Positions 26,189 through 35,350 of a stretch of 64,000 nucleotides of DNA are shown here, piece after piece. The stretch covers positions 40,025 through 104,024 of the forward strand of contig CALULO010000008.1 in NCBI GenBank assembly GCA_944321515.1. The letters are read 5' to 3'. Position 1 is the first letter of the stretch; every line of letters starts with the position of its first letter. The position numbers and the translations under genes were made by a program. This DNA comes from an uncultured Atopobiaceae bacterium. GTDB lineage: Bacteria; Actinomycetota; Coriobacteriia; Coriobacteriales; Atopobiaceae. The notes under the pieces were generated by a model. That model was not told the origin of the DNA. It made no database searches and worked only from the letters and a program-made list of their open reading frames with translations.

Positions 26189-27724
26189 TTACTTTCCTTC
26201 CTTCGAACGCGTGGTCTGGATCATGCGGTTGATGGCGTTCACGTACGCCTTGGCGCTCGACACAATGATGTCGTTGTCGGCGCCGCGGCCGGTGTAGACC
26301 CGCCCGTCGTCGGCGGTGATGCGAACCGTGACCTCGCCGATGGCGTCAATGCCGCGCGTGACGGCCTTGACCGCGAACTCCGCGAGGTCGCCGTGGACCG
26401 CCACGACCTTGTCGATGGCCTGGTAGGCCGCGTCCACCGGGCCGGTGCCCGTCGCGCACACCACGTGCGCCACGCCCACCTCGTCGGTGATCGTGGCAGT
26501 GGCCGTGGGGATCAGCGGGTCGCCGCAGCTCACCTGCAGCGCGTCGAGCGTGTAGACGGCCGCCACGTCGCGCTGGCGCTCCTGGACCATGGACTCCAGA
26601 TCCTCGTCGTAGACCTCCTTCTTCTGATCCGCGATCTCCAGGAAGCGCTCGTAGACCTCGTCGAACTCCTCGTCGGCAAAGGTGTAGCCGAGCTCCGCCA
26701 GGCGGTGGCGCAGCGCCGCGTGGCCGCTCCTGGCCGAGAGGATGATCTCGGAGCCGGCGGCGCCCACGTCAGCGGGGTCGATGATCTCGTAGGTGTCGCG
26801 CGCCTTGAGCACGCCGTCCTGGTGGATGCCCGAGGAGTGCGCGAAGGCGTTGGCGCCCACAATGGCCTTGTTCGCCTGCACGCTCATGCCCGTGATGCGG
26901 CTGACGAGGTGGCTTGCGCGCGTGAGCTCGGTGGTCACGATGTCCGTGTGGGCGTCGAGCTCGTCGCCGTGCATCTTGATGGCCATGACGACCTCCTCGA
27001 GCGCGGTGTTGCCCGCGCGCTCGCCGAGGCCGTTGATCGTGCACTCGATCTGGCGGGCGCCGTTCTTGACGCCCTGGAGCGCCAGGGCCGTGGCCATGCC
27101 GAGGTCGTTGTGGGTGTGCACGGACACGATCACGTTCTCGATGCCGATGACGTTGTCGCAGAGGCTCTTGATGCGCGCGCCGAAGTCCTCCGGCAGCTGG
27201 TAGCCCGTGGTGTCCGGGATGTTCACGACCGTGGCGCCCGCGTTGACGGCGGCCTGGATCACGCGGATGAGGAAGTCCTGGTCGGCACGGCCGGCGTCCT
27301 CGGCGTAGAACTCCACGTCGTCCACGTACTGCTTCGCGTATTTCACGCAGTGCGCGGCGCGCTCGATGCACTCCTCCTCGGTGATGCGCAGCTTCTCCTT
27401 GAGGTGGGAGGGCGAGACGCCGAGCCCGGTGTGGATGCGCGGGCGCTTGGCGCACTTCAGCGCCTCGGCGGCGCGGTCGATGTCCTTGTCGACGGCGCGC
27501 GTCAGGCCGCAGACCACGCAGGAGTCCCCGGCCAGGCGGCCGATCTCCTGCACGGAGCGGAAGTCTCCCGGGGAGGAGATGGGGAAGCCCGCCTCGATCA
27601 CGTCGACGCCCATGCGGATGAGCTCCTGGGCGATGACGAGCTTCTCCTCGGTGTTCATGGACGCGCCGGGGCTCTGCTCGCCGTCGCGCAGCGTGGTGTC
27701 AAAGATGTGGATCTTCCTGGTCAT
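26189..27724 (-). CDS. leuA: 2-isopropylmalate synthase
   Basis: The 511-aa protein opens with [17 protein letters not shown], the catalytic signature of the family, and has [13 protein letters not shown] with the metal-binding His pair and GLGERAGN. The C-terminal 120 residues are the allosteric LeuA dimer domain, which gives leucine feedback inhibition. It condenses acetyl-CoA with 2-oxoisovalerate, the first committed step of leucine synthesis. It is the first structural gene of the operon, behind a leader peptide and attenuator. Confidence 0.97.
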   Translation of the reverse strand: MTRKIHIFDTTLRDGEQSPGASMNTEEKLVIAQELIRMGVDVIEAGFPISSPGDFRSVQEIGRLAGDSCVVCGLTRAVDKDIDRAAEALKCAKRPRIHTGLGVSPSHLKEKLRITEEECIERAAHCVKYAKQYVDDVEFYAEDAGRADQDFLIRVIQAAVNAGATVVNIPDTTGYQLPEDFGARIKSLCDNVIGIENVIVSVHTHNDLGMATALALQGVKNGARQIECTINGLGERAGNTALEEVVMAIKMHGDELDAHTDIVTTELTRASHLVSRITGMSVQANKAIVGANAFAHSSGIHQDGVLKARDTYEIIDPADVGAAGSEIILSARSGHAALRHRLAELGYTFADEEFDEVYERFLEIADQKKEVYDEDLESMVQERQRDVAAVYTLDALQVSCGDPLIPTATATITDEVGVAHVVCATGTGPVDAAYQAIDKVVAVHGDLAEFAVKAVTRGIDAIGEVTVRITADDGRVYTGRGADNDIIVSSAKAYVNAINRMIQTTRSKEGK

Positions 27725-27790
27725 GGCTCAAGCCTTTCTCTTGGTGCCCCTTCGGGTGGCCCGTGCCGGGCAGGCGTTGGCTGCAAGGCG

Positions 27791-27830
27791 CAAAAAGAAG
27801 TGCCCCGTCTCCCGCAGGAGGCGGCGGCAC
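27791..27830 (-). terminator. Attenuator terminator of the leu operon
   Basis: On the minus strand GTGCCgCCG-CTCC pairs with GGAG-CGGGGCAC around a TGCG loop (27801-27830), and TTCTTTTT follows. It lies between the leucine-rich leader ORF and leuA, about 70 bp before leuA, the position expected for a transcription attenuator. Confidence 0.68.
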
Positions 27831-27857
27831 GGCAACGCGCGCTGGGGGTGCGTGACC

Positions 27858-27980
27858 CTAGCGCGCGCCAGCTAGCGTAAGTCGGGCGGTCCTGGCCAGA
27901 AGCAGGCTCCGGCTGCCGAGAAGGGCGGGTGCGAACGCGCACTCGCGAACTCGAACGTCAGCAGCCTCATGCCCTGCCAT
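27858..27980 (-). CDS. leuL: Leucine-rich leader peptide of the leu operon
   Basis: This ORF of 40 codons starts at ATG 27980 behind GGGGGAGG and ends at TAG 27858. Its second half reads PALLGSRSLLLARTARLTLA: two adjacent Leu codons, then three more, then two single ones, within 20 residues. A rho-independent terminator follows about 28 bp later and then leuA. Ribosome stalling at the Leu codons when charged leucyl-tRNA is scarce would favour read-through. This is inferred from layout; no T-box consensus was found. Confidence 0.7.
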   Translation of the reverse strand: MAGHEAADVRVRECAFAPALLGSRSLLLARTARLTLAGAR

Positions 27981-28193
27981 GCTGGGACCTCCCCCGCTCT
28001 CGCACGCCCCCTCCGGGCGTGGTTGCTGCGCACTATCGCACAGTTGGCGTCGCACGCGGGAAACGGTTTTGTAACGGTAACAATCAGCTCCGCGGGCGGT
28101 CGGGCGCGCAGGGTGGGCGGCGGGGCGGACCGAGGTGAGGGCCGCAGGCGCAGACGCTACAATGACGGCGAGAAGAACCTTGGAAGGAGCCCC

Positions 28194-29021
28194 ATGATCC
28201 GCCTCATAGCCAGCGACCTTGACGAGACCCTGCTTGACGACGCGCACCACGTCCCGCAGCGCGTGCGCGACGCCGTCGCCGCGGCACGGGGGCTCGGCGT
28301 CCGCTTTGTCCCCGCCACGGGGCGCCCGTTCCGCTCGGTCGACGTCACCCTGGCCGAGCTTGGCCTGCTCGGGGCGCCCGGCGAGTACGTGCTCTCCTTC
28401 AACGGGGGCGTCCTGACCGAGAACTCGCAGGGACGGCCGCTCACAAGCTGCAGCCTCCCGCGGCCGCGCGCGGAGGCCCTCTACGAGTACGGCGTCAGGC
28501 ACGGGCTGTGCATGCACGTGAACACCCTTGACCCCGTCTTCCTCTACAACTACGTGCCCGAAGAGCGCGCCTACATCGAGGGCCGCATGAACATCGTGGA
28601 GACCGACGAGCCCACCCTGGACGCCCTCTATGACGCCGGCCACGTCGTGGTCAAGCTCATCTACATGAGCCTCGACATGGGGCTGCTGCGCTCCACACGG
28701 GACGAACTCGACGCGGCAGGTCTCACCGAGGGGCTTGACGTCTGCTACTCCGGGAACCGCTACCTCGAGTGCAACGCACCGGGCGTCAACAAGGGCGCGG
28801 GCCTCATGGGGCTCGCCCGGAGGCTCGGCGTCCCCCGCGAGGAGGTCATGGCCATCGGCGACAACTCCAACGACGTGCCCATGATCGAGGCCGCCGGGGT
28901 CGGCGTGGCAGTCGCCAACGCCACCGACGAGGCCAAGGCGGCGGCCGACTACGTCTGTGAGGCCGACAACAACGCCGGGGCAGTTGCCGAAGCAATAGAG
29001 CGCTTCGTGCTTGGGGCCTAG
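28194..29021 (+). CDS. Cof-type HAD hydrolase
   Basis: The 275-aa protein starts at ATG 28194 with GGAAGGAG upstream. HAD motif I is ASDLDETLLDD, motif II ATGRPFRSVD, motif III in NKGAGL and motif IV IGDNSNDVPMIEAAG. Cof-family members dephosphorylate sugar phosphates or cofactors. A TACAAT box (28158-28163) followed at once by the 13-bp motif GGCGAGAAGAACC (28167-28179) marks its probable promoter and 5' leader. It is divergent from leuA, and a separate paralogue of the HAD gene at 8.1-9.0 kb. Confidence 0.88.
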   Translation: MIRLIASDLDETLLDDAHHVPQRVRDAVAAARGLGVRFVPATGRPFRSVDVTLAELGLLGAPGEYVLSFNGGVLTENSQGRPLTSCSLPRPRAEALYEYGVRHGLCMHVNTLDPVFLYNYVPEERAYIEGRMNIVETDEPTLDALYDAGHVVVKLIYMSLDMGLLRSTRDELDAAGLTEGLDVCYSGNRYLECNAPGVNKGAGLMGLARRLGVPREEVMAIGDNSNDVPMIEAAGVGVAVANATDEAKAAADYVCEADNNAGAVAEAIERFVLGA

Positions 29022-29096
29022 CGCCACCGACGGGCCCTGAGCGCCGAGACGGCGACGCAGAGCAGCACGACCATGGCCGCAACCGCGAGCTTGGCC

Positions 29097-30002
29097 TCAG
29101 CGCTCCCCCAGCGCGGCGCGCCCCTCCAGACGGAAGCGCTCGATCATCTCTCCCGTGAGGCTCGTCTGGTCGCCCGTCCGCTCAAGCGGAATCTCGTCAC
29201 GCCGGAACCAGCGCGCCTCCTTGAGCTCGGAGTGGTCCACGGCCAGCTCGTCGCTGCCGTCGACCTCGCACCAGAAGCCCGCGAGCAGTGTGTCCGTGAA
29301 GCCCCACGGCTGGCTCTTGTAGAAGCGGAGGCCACGCACCGAGAGCCCGACCTCCTCCATGACCTCGCGGCGGACGGTGCCCTCAAGCGGCTCGCCTATC
29401 TCGGTGAAGCCGGCCACGAGGGCCCAGAGCGCCGTGGTCCTCCCGGCGTAGCGCGTGAGCACGATGCGGTCTTCCGCCGGGTCGTCGGCAAGGCTCACCA
29501 CGGCGCAGATGACGCCGGGGCATATCTTGGGGTAGACGATGTGCGCGCACGCCGGGCAGACGACCTCTCGGCTTGAGGGCGCGAGCTCCGTGGGGTGCCC
29601 GCAGCGCCCGCAGAAGCGGTTGTCGCGATACCAGCGGTCGAGCTGTGAAGCCGTGGCGGCAGCAAAGAGCAGGTGCTGGGGCTCGGCTCGGCGCAACCAG
29701 CTCATGGACTCGTAGGCAAAGCCCGCCGGCGCAACGACGCGGTCGTCAAGTGCCAGGAAGAAGCGCTCGGCGCCCAGCGAGAAGAGGTAGGTCACGCGGC
29801 GGGGCCGTCGACGGTAGTCCCGCACGCGCGGAAGGTCGAACACCTCGCCGGAGTCGCCGGCGTCCGCGTCCGCCGCGCCCACGTGCGTCACGCGCGCAAG
29901 GCACGCGCCGCCAGAGAAGTGCAGCAGATAGTCGTCCGGTCGCGCGTCGCGCGGCTCGAAGTGGTTGTCCAGCGCGCGGGCGACGCCAAGCTCGTGAATC
30001 AT
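29097..30002 (-). CDS. nudC: NudC-like Nudix hydrolase (NAD+/NADH pyrophosphatase)
   Basis: The 301-aa protein starts at ATG 30002 behind GAAGGGA. It has an N-terminal NUDIX-like domain, a zinc ribbon (FCGRCG ... CPAC), and the Nudix box GFTEIGEPLEGTVRREVMEE followed by SQPWGF, the motif typical of NADH pyrophosphatase. It cleaves NAD(H) or removes NAD caps from RNA, in the cytoplasm. Length is a little over the 257 aa of E. coli NudC, mainly in the N-terminal domain. It is a single minus-strand gene. Confidence 0.9.
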   Translation of the reverse strand: MIHELGVARALDNHFEPRDARPDDYLLHFSGGACLARVTHVGAADADAGDSGEVFDLPRVRDYRRRPRRVTYLFSLGAERFFLALDDRVVAPAGFAYESMSWLRRAEPQHLLFAAATASQLDRWYRDNRFCGRCGHPTELAPSSREVVCPACAHIVYPKICPGVICAVVSLADDPAEDRIVLTRYAGRTTALWALVAGFTEIGEPLEGTVRREVMEEVGLSVRGLRFYKSQPWGFTDTLLAGFWCEVDGSDELAVDHSELKEARWFRRDEIPLERTGDQTSLTGEMIERFRLEGRAALGER

Positions 30003-30105
30003 GGGGCTCCCTTCGGGACGGGGCTGGTCCAATCGTAGGGCAAGGCCCTCCTGCCGCGGCGAGAACGGTGCGAGAAGGACGTGGGAACCGTCTCCCGGGC
30101 CCGTC

Positions 30106-30999
30106 TCAGCGGCGCCGGCCGCCCAGGAGCTCGCTCACGAGAATTGCCGCGAAGATCGCGGCGAAGCCCACCGCCAGCCGCGGCGTCACAAGCTCCCCGT
30201 AGAAGAGCACGCTCGCCACCACGGCGAAGACGCTCTCCAGCGAGAGCAGCAGCGACGCCTGCGCTGGCGGCACGTGCGCCTGGCCCACGTTCTGCAGCAC
30301 CGTGCACACCCCGGACGAGAGCACCACCAGGTAGGCCAGGGCCGCCCACACGTCTGGGTTCGCGAAGGTGTCAAGCGAGGGCGGCGCCTCCAGCACCAGG
30401 GCCGTCCCCAGGGCCACGAGGGCGCCTGTCACGAGCTGCACCACGGTGAGCGTCATCACGTCGTGCGCGGAGGAGAAGCGTGCCACGAGCACGATGTGCA
30501 CGGCAAAGAGCGCGGCGCCCGCGAGCGACAGCCAGTCTCCGCGGCTCATGGCGAGGGAGAGGTCGTCGCCCAGCGCCACCAGCCCCACGCCCGCGATGGC
30601 CAGCGCCGCTGCCACCACGTTGCCCCAACCGGGGCGCCGCCGCGCCACGACCCAGTTGAGGAAGGGCGTCATCACGCAGTAGGTTGCCGTGAGGAAGGCG
30701 TTGCGCCCGGGCGTGGTATCGTCCAGCCCGATGTTCTGCACAACGTACGCCGCGCCCCACGCAAGGCCCAGCATCACGCCACAGGCAACGTGGCTCGCGT
30801 CGAGGTTGTCCCTGAGGGTCTTCCAGAAGATGCCCCCCACCAGCAGCGACGCCAGCAGGAAGCGCACGAACATGAGCCACGCCGGCGAGATGGCGTTCAG
30901 CGTGTCCTTCATCACCACGAAGGAGCCGCCCCAGATGGCAGCCGCGCTGGCCAGCGCCAGCTTCCAGACCCAGCCCGGTATGTGTCTCTTCGTACCCAT
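30106..30999 (-). CDS. EamA/DMT-family transporter
   Basis: The 297-aa protein has about ten hydrophobic segments arranged as two five-helix EamA repeats, beginning ALASAAAIWGGSFVVMKD and, in the second repeat, SLAGAALFAVHIVLVARF. The end has a basic tail GGRRR. Members export or import small metabolites (amino acids, nucleobases) across the cytoplasmic membrane; substrate unknown. It lies alone, opposite in direction to the NifU-like/GGGtGRT pair. Confidence 0.88.
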   Translation of the reverse strand: MGTKRHIPGWVWKLALASAAAIWGGSFVVMKDTLNAISPAWLMFVRFLLASLLVGGIFWKTLRDNLDASHVACGVMLGLAWGAAYVVQNIGLDDTTPGRNAFLTATYCVMTPFLNWVVARRRPGWGNVVAAALAIAGVGLVALGDDLSLAMSRGDWLSLAGAALFAVHIVLVARFSSAHDVMTLTVVQLVTGALVALGTALVLEAPPSLDTFANPDVWAALAYLVVLSSGVCTVLQNVGQAHVPPAQASLLLSLESVFAVVASVLFYGELVTPRLAVGFAAIFAAILVSELLGGRRR

Positions 31000-31256
31000 G
31001 GCGCGCGATTATACCAGCCCCGGGCACGGCGGACGCCAAAACGTACGCCGCTAGAAACGCCTTTCGCGCGGGCTCTCCGGGCTCTGAAGGCGCAGATTCG
31101 CGTTAGTTCGTCCCTCTCGCCACGTCGTTTTGCCGTAAACTTAAGAACGGGCTGGCCCGTTGGGCCGCACCCGAGCTCTGTCCGGCCCGAGAGGGTCGGA
31201 CTCACACGCGTCGGCGCACGGGGCGTCGGCGAGGGAGTTCAGGAGAGGAGCATTAC

Positions 31257-31991
31257 ATGCAGTATTCCGCAGAAGTCGAGAATATGTGCCCCGTCGCCAA
31301 GGGCGCATATCACGGCCCCGCGCCCATCCCCGAGGAGGGCAAGTGGGTCCAGGCCAAGGAGATCTCTGACATCTCCGGCTACACCCACGGCGTGGGCTGG
31401 TGCGCACCGCAGCAGGGCGCGTGCAAGCTGAGCCTCAACGTCAAGAACGGCGTCATCGAGGAGGCCCTCGTCGAGACCATCGGCTGCTCGGGCATGACCC
31501 ACTCTGCCGCCATGGCCGCCGAGATCCTGCCTGGCAAGACCATCCTCGAGGCCCTCAACACCGACCTCGTCTGCGACGCCATCAACGTCGCCATGCGCGA
31601 GCTGTTCCTCCAGATCGTCTACGGCCGCACCCAGACCGCGTTCTCCGAGGACGGCCTGCCCGTCGGCACCGGCCTTGACGACCTCGGCAAGGGCCTGCGC
31701 TCCATGGTGGGCACCACCTACGGCACCAAGGCCAAGGGCGCTCGCTACCTCGAGCTCACCCAGGGCTACGTCACCCGCCTCGCGCTCAACGACAAGAACG
31801 AGATCATCGCATTCGAGTTCATGAACCTCGGCAAGTTCACCGACGCCCTCAAGGCTGGCAAGTCCCCCGAGGACGCCATCCAGGGCGCCATGGGCCACTA
31901 CGGCCAGTGGGACAACGCCGTCAAGTACATCGACCCGCGTACTGACGAGGAGACCCACTCCGTCGCTTCCACGTTCCCGGTTCACGAGTAG
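31257..31991 (+). CDS. NifU/IscU-like iron-sulfur scaffold protein, partner of GGGtGRT protein
   Basis: This is a 244-aa protein starting at ATG 31257 behind GAGAGGAG. The central part GCSGMTHSAAMAAEILPGKTILEA resembles the NifU N-terminal scaffold (Cys followed by a helix), with another Cys in VGWCAPQQGACKL and in DLVCDAIN. It is about twice as long as a plain IscU, and the N-terminus (VENMCPVAKGAYHG) is extra. It is followed 18 bp later by the GGGtGRT gene. Codon choice is very strongly biased (C-ending codons), suggesting high expression. The exact role is not established. Confidence 0.75.
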   Translation: MQYSAEVENMCPVAKGAYHGPAPIPEEGKWVQAKEISDISGYTHGVGWCAPQQGACKLSLNVKNGVIEEALVETIGCSGMTHSAAMAAEILPGKTILEALNTDLVCDAINVAMRELFLQIVYGRTQTAFSEDGLPVGTGLDDLGKGLRSMVGTTYGTKAKGARYLELTQGYVTRLALNDKNEIIAFEFMNLGKFTDALKAGKSPEDAIQGAMGHYGQWDNAVKYIDPRTDEETHSVASTFPVHE

Positions 31992-32009
31992 AAAGGGAGG
32001 GATAACCTA

Positions 32010-33014
32010 ATGGCTGTTACGTTTGAGGGCTACGAGCGCCGCATCGACAAGATCAACAAGGTGCTCGCTGAGAACGGCATCTCCTCCCTCGAGGATGCCC
32101 TTCAGATCTGCCAGGACAAGGGTATCGACCCCCGTCAGATCGTTGCTGACACCCAGTCCATCGCGTTCGAGAACGCCAAGTGGGCCTACACCATGGGCTG
32201 CGCCATCGCCATCAAGAAGGGCGCCAAGTCCGCCTCTGAGGCCGCCTCGATGATCGGCGAGGGCCTGCAGGCCTTCTGCGTCCCCGGCTCCGTCGCCGAG
32301 GACCGCAAGGTGGGCCTTGGCCACGGCAACCTGGGCGCCATGCTGCTCGGCGAGGACACCGAGTGCTTCGCGTTCCTGGCCGGCCACGAGTCCTTCGCCG
32401 CCGCCGAGGGCGCCATTGGCATCGCCATGAACGCCAACAAGGCCCGTCAGAAGCCGCTCCGCGTCATCCTGAACGGCCTTGGCAAGGACGCCGCCCAGAT
32501 CATCGCCCGCATCAACGGCTTCACCTACGTGAAGACCCAGTTCGACTACTTCACCGGCGAGCTCAAGGTCGTCGAGACCATCCCGTACTCCGACGGCCCG
32601 CGCGCCGAGGTCAACTGCTACGGTGCTGACGACGTCCGCGAGGGCGTTGCCATCATGTGGCACGAGAACGTCGACATCTCCATCACCGGCAACTCCACCA
32701 ACCCCACGCGCTTCCAGCACCCCGTGGCTGGCACCTACAAGAAGGAGCGCCTCGAGGCCGGCAAGAAGTACTTCTCCGTGGCCTCTGGTGGTGGCACCGG
32801 CCGTACGCTGCACCCGGACAACATGGCTGCCGGCCCCGCCTCCTACGGCATGACCGACACCATGGGCCGCATGCACTCCGACGCCCAGTTCGCCGGCTCC
32901 TCCTCGGTGCCTGCGCACGTCGACATGATGGGCCTCATCGGCATGGGCAACAACCCCATGGTCGGTGCGACCGTCGCCTGCGCCGTTGCCGTCAACGCCG
33001 CCCTCAACGGCTAG
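32010..33014 (+). CDS. GGGtGRT-family protein
   Basis: The 334-aa protein contains the name-giving motif GGGTGRT at about residue 260 (ASGGGTGRTLHPDN). It starts at ATG 32010 after AAAGGGAGGG. Other conserved stretches are GLGHGNLGAMLLGEDTECFAFLAGHESFAAAEGA and PAHVDMMGLIGMGNNPMVGATVA. There is no signal peptide or clear membrane span. The family is found in anaerobes next to a NifU-like protein; its biochemical role is unknown to me. A strong terminator follows. Confidence 0.85.
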   Translation: MAVTFEGYERRIDKINKVLAENGISSLEDALQICQDKGIDPRQIVADTQSIAFENAKWAYTMGCAIAIKKGAKSASEAASMIGEGLQAFCVPGSVAEDRKVGLGHGNLGAMLLGEDTECFAFLAGHESFAAAEGAIGIAMNANKARQKPLRVILNGLGKDAAQIIARINGFTYVKTQFDYFTGELKVVETIPYSDGPRAEVNCYGADDVREGVAIMWHENVDISITGNSTNPTRFQHPVAGTYKKERLEAGKKYFSVASGGGTGRTLHPDNMAAGPASYGMTDTMGRMHSDAQFAGSSSVPAHVDMMGLIGMGNNPMVGATVACAVAVNAALNG

Positions 33015-33061
33015 GCTTGACGCTCGGCACAAGGTAGGCAGAATCCTACCGTTACTTCTGG

Positions 33062-33090
33062 GGCCCGTGAGCCGAGATGGCTCACGGGCC
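33062..33090 (+). terminator. Terminator after the GGGtGRT gene
   Basis: GGCCCGTGAGCC and GGCTCACGGGCC form a perfect 12-bp stem with loop GAGAT; TCATTGCATTCT follows. The tract is not rich in T but the stem is strong. Confidence 0.7.
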
Positions 33091-33160
33091 TCATTGCATT
33101 CTGACGGCCTTTTCGACCGTTCATGGTACTAATGCGTCCGTTTACGGTGTAAAGCTTGAC

Positions 33161-33189
33161 AAAAAAGGGACGTTCTAATCAAACGTCCC
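33161..33189 (-). terminator. Terminator of the DUF1893 gene
   Basis: On the minus strand GGGACGTT and AACGTCCC form an 8-bp stem with a 7-nt loop, followed directly by TTTTTT (33161-33166). It lies about 90 bp after the DUF1893 stop. Confidence 0.7.
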
Positions 33190-33277
33190 AAAATATACGT
33201 TATGGATTTTGTCGCCAGGCACCGAAGGCTCTCCGCAAAGTGCCCCGTGCATGCCCGCCACGGGAGACACGGGCCCG

Positions 33278-33742
33278 CTACGCCGAGGTGCGGCCCATCA
33301 TCCGAGACAGGGCGGCCTTGAGCACGTCGACTGCCTCGTAGGGGTCGTAGACGTTGGCAACGGAGGAGTCCATCGGGCACTGGCCGTCGTTGGCGCGGTT
33401 CTGGATGTGCGCGACAAGCTGGTCGTAGCTCGTGGCGATGCCGGCGGCAAGCAGCACCGCACGTCCCGTCCAGGACATGACCGGCGAGAAGACCGCAGAG
33501 GGGCCGAGAATGGCGTAGAGCAGGGCGGGCGCCTTGCCCACCACCTTGTCCGCCACCGCAAAGCCAGCCAGGCTTCGACCCTCGTTGACCATGCGAAGCA
33601 GGGGCTTCACTCCCCTCTCCGTGCTGGTGTAGACCTCGTCGCCACGCACCATGACAAGCGTGGCCTCCTTGTTGGCAATGAGGAGGGCCCGGGCGAGCTC
33701 GAGATCGGTTTCGGCAGAGGTGACGCTCATGCTGGCGGTCAT
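33278..33742 (-). CDS. DUF1893-family protein
   Basis: The 154-aa protein starts at ATG 33742 behind GGGAGGAAG. It has LLIANKEATLVMVRGDEVYTS, GVKPLLRMVNEG and GKAPALLYAILGPSAVFSPVMS, which I associate with DUF1893, a small domain of unknown function found in anaerobes and sometimes fused to radical-SAM or ATP-binding proteins. Two Cys or His metal ligands are not obvious. It stands alone and its upstream 230 bp includes an AT-rich stretch (33840-33890) likely holding its promoter. Confidence 0.7.
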   Translation of the reverse strand: MTASMSVTSAETDLELARALLIANKEATLVMVRGDEVYTSTERGVKPLLRMVNEGRSLAGFAVADKVVGKAPALLYAILGPSAVFSPVMSWTGRAVLLAAGIATSYDQLVAHIQNRANDGQCPMDSSVANVYDPYEAVDVLKAALSRMMGRTSA

Positions 33743-33997
33743 GTGACTTCCTCCCGACGGGTGGCGGTTCACGGATGTCGGCTCTTAGCCAGCAGGGAAG
33801 AATAGCACGCATCGGGATGACTCGCAAAGCCGAACGTTTGCATACTATGCTCAAAATATACGCATTATCTGTATATTGAGTCGAAAACAAGTCAGCACAC
33901 AGAGCGCCGCGCCCAGCCGCGACCTGCGGCCGACGGGGGCACGGGAGCCCCGTCCCAACCAATCGCCCGCGGGCGCGGCAAGCCGCCTAGGAAACTG

Positions 33998-34303
33998 TCA
34001 CAGCACGCCCCAGAGCAGGGACAGGGCGAGCAGGACGATGACAAACAGCACCACGTAGACCATGCTCAGAAGAAAGCCCGCCTTGAGGGCGCCGAGCGCC
34101 AGCCAGACCCTCTCCTTGGTGGTGAGCCTCACTGCGGGCTCCCGCTTGGATCGGCTGCGGTGCTCGGCAGAGGGGGCCGTGCCACGCCGCTCATGGCGTC
34201 CCGGCATGTGGCCAAAGAGCGACGGCCGCTCAACGCCGCTCATGTCGGCGATGACGCGGCCGTCGTCCTCGATCTCGTCTGTCTGGCGCCTTCCGCGCAC
34301 CAA
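33998..34303 (-). CDS. Small membrane-anchored protein downstream of oppF
   Basis: This is a 101-aa reading frame starting TTG 34303 (or GTG 34300) behind GGGGAG, 13 bp after the oppF stop. The first 65 residues are highly charged and Arg-rich. Residues about 70-101 form one hydrophobic segment (GALKAGFLLSMVYVVLFVIVLLALSLL), giving a tail-anchored shape. I do not recognise it. Its position at the end of the opp operon suggests an accessory role, without proof. Confidence 0.5.
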   Translation of the reverse strand: MVRGRRQTDEIEDDGRVIADMSGVERPSLFGHMPGRHERRGTAPSAEHRSRSKREPAVRLTTKERVWLALGALKAGFLLSMVYVVLFVIVLLALSLLWGVL

Positions 34304-34316
34304 GTCTCAGACTCCC

Positions 34317-35348
34317 CTACTCGTCATAGAGATGGCAGGAGACAAAGTGGCCCGGCTCCAGCTCACGCTGCTCGGGCGCGACCTCGCGGCAGCAGTCCTT
34401 GGCAAACGGGCAGCGGGTGTGGAACTTGCAGCCCTTGGGAGGGTTGGCCGGCGAGGGGATGGAGCCCTCCAGCACGATGCGGTTCTGCTTGGCCTTGGGG
34501 TCCGGGATGGGGATGGCCGAGAAGAGCGCCTTGGTATAGGGGTGCAGCGGGTTCTTGAAGATGTCCTCGGTGAAGCCGTACTCGACCATGCCGCCGAGGT
34601 ACATGACGCCCACCGCGTCGGAGATGTGCTCGACGACGGAGAGGTCGTGGCTGATGAAGAGGTAGGTGAGCCCGCGCTCCTCCTGCAGGTCGTGGAGGAG
34701 GTTGATGATCTGCGCCTGGATGGAGACGTCAAGCGCGGAGACCGGCTCGTCGCAGACGATGAACTCGGGGTTCAGCGCCAGGGCGCGCGCGATGCAGATG
34801 CGCTGGCGCTGGCCGCCGGAGAACTCGTGCGGGTAGCGCATCTTGTGGTACGGCTGAAGGCCGCACTCCTCCATGACCTGGTCGATGTAGTCGTTGAGCT
34901 CGTTCTTGGGCACGAGGTTGTGCTCGCGGACGGCCTCGCCAACGATCTCGGAGATCGGGAGGCGGGGGCTCAGGCTCGAGTACGGGTCCTGGAAGATGAT
35001 CTGCATCTTCGTGCGCATGTCGTGCATCTCCTTGGCGCTGAGGTCGTAGACCTCGCGCCCGTTGAAGAGCACCTCGCCGCCGGTCTTCTCGCCGGCGAGT
35101 CGCAGGATGGTGCGGCCCGTGGTGGACTTGCCGCAGCCGGACTCGCCCACGAGGCCCATCGTGTGGCCGCGACGGAGCTTGAAGGAGACGCCGTCAACGG
35201 CCTTGACCTGACCCATCACGCGGTTGAACATGCCGCCCTTGATGGGGAAGTACTTCTTGAGGTCCTTGACCTCAAGAATGACGTCGTCGGTGCTGCCCGC
35301 GGGGGCCTGTGCGGACGTGACGTCCACGGTTGCGTTAGTGGAAGCCAT
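34317..35348 (-). CDS. oppF: Oligopeptide ABC transporter ATP-binding protein
   Basis: The 343-aa protein has Walker [13 protein letters not shown], signature FSGGQRQR, Walker [13 protein letters not shown] and the switch His in FISHDLSVV. The C-terminal extension has a Cys cluster ([14 protein letters not shown]), the oligo_HPY-type [4Fe-4S] or zinc motif typical of OppD/F/DppD/F. It energises peptide uptake with OppD. It is the last transporter gene of oppABCDF on the minus strand; its start is 2 bp after oppD ends. Confidence 0.95.
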   Translation of the reverse strand: MASTNATVDVTSAQAPAGSTDDVILEVKDLKKYFPIKGGMFNRVMGQVKAVDGVSFKLRRGHTMGLVGESGCGKSTTGRTILRLAGEKTGGEVLFNGREVYDLSAKEMHDMRTKMQIIFQDPYSSLSPRLPISEIVGEAVREHNLVPKNELNDYIDQVMEECGLQPYHKMRYPHEFSGGQRQRICIARALALNPEFIVCDEPVSALDVSIQAQIINLLHDLQEERGLTYLFISHDLSVVEHISDAVGVMYLGGMVEYGFTEDIFKNPLHPYTKALFSAIPIPDPKAKQNRIVLEGSIPSPANPPKGCKFHTRCPFAKDCCREVAPEQRELEPGHFVSCHLYDE

Positions 35349-35350
35349 CT

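Noticed and set aside
27725..28000. T-box riboswitch before leuA
   Set aside because: The AGGGTGG-type T-box core is missing; the leucine-rich leader ORF explains the terminator better.
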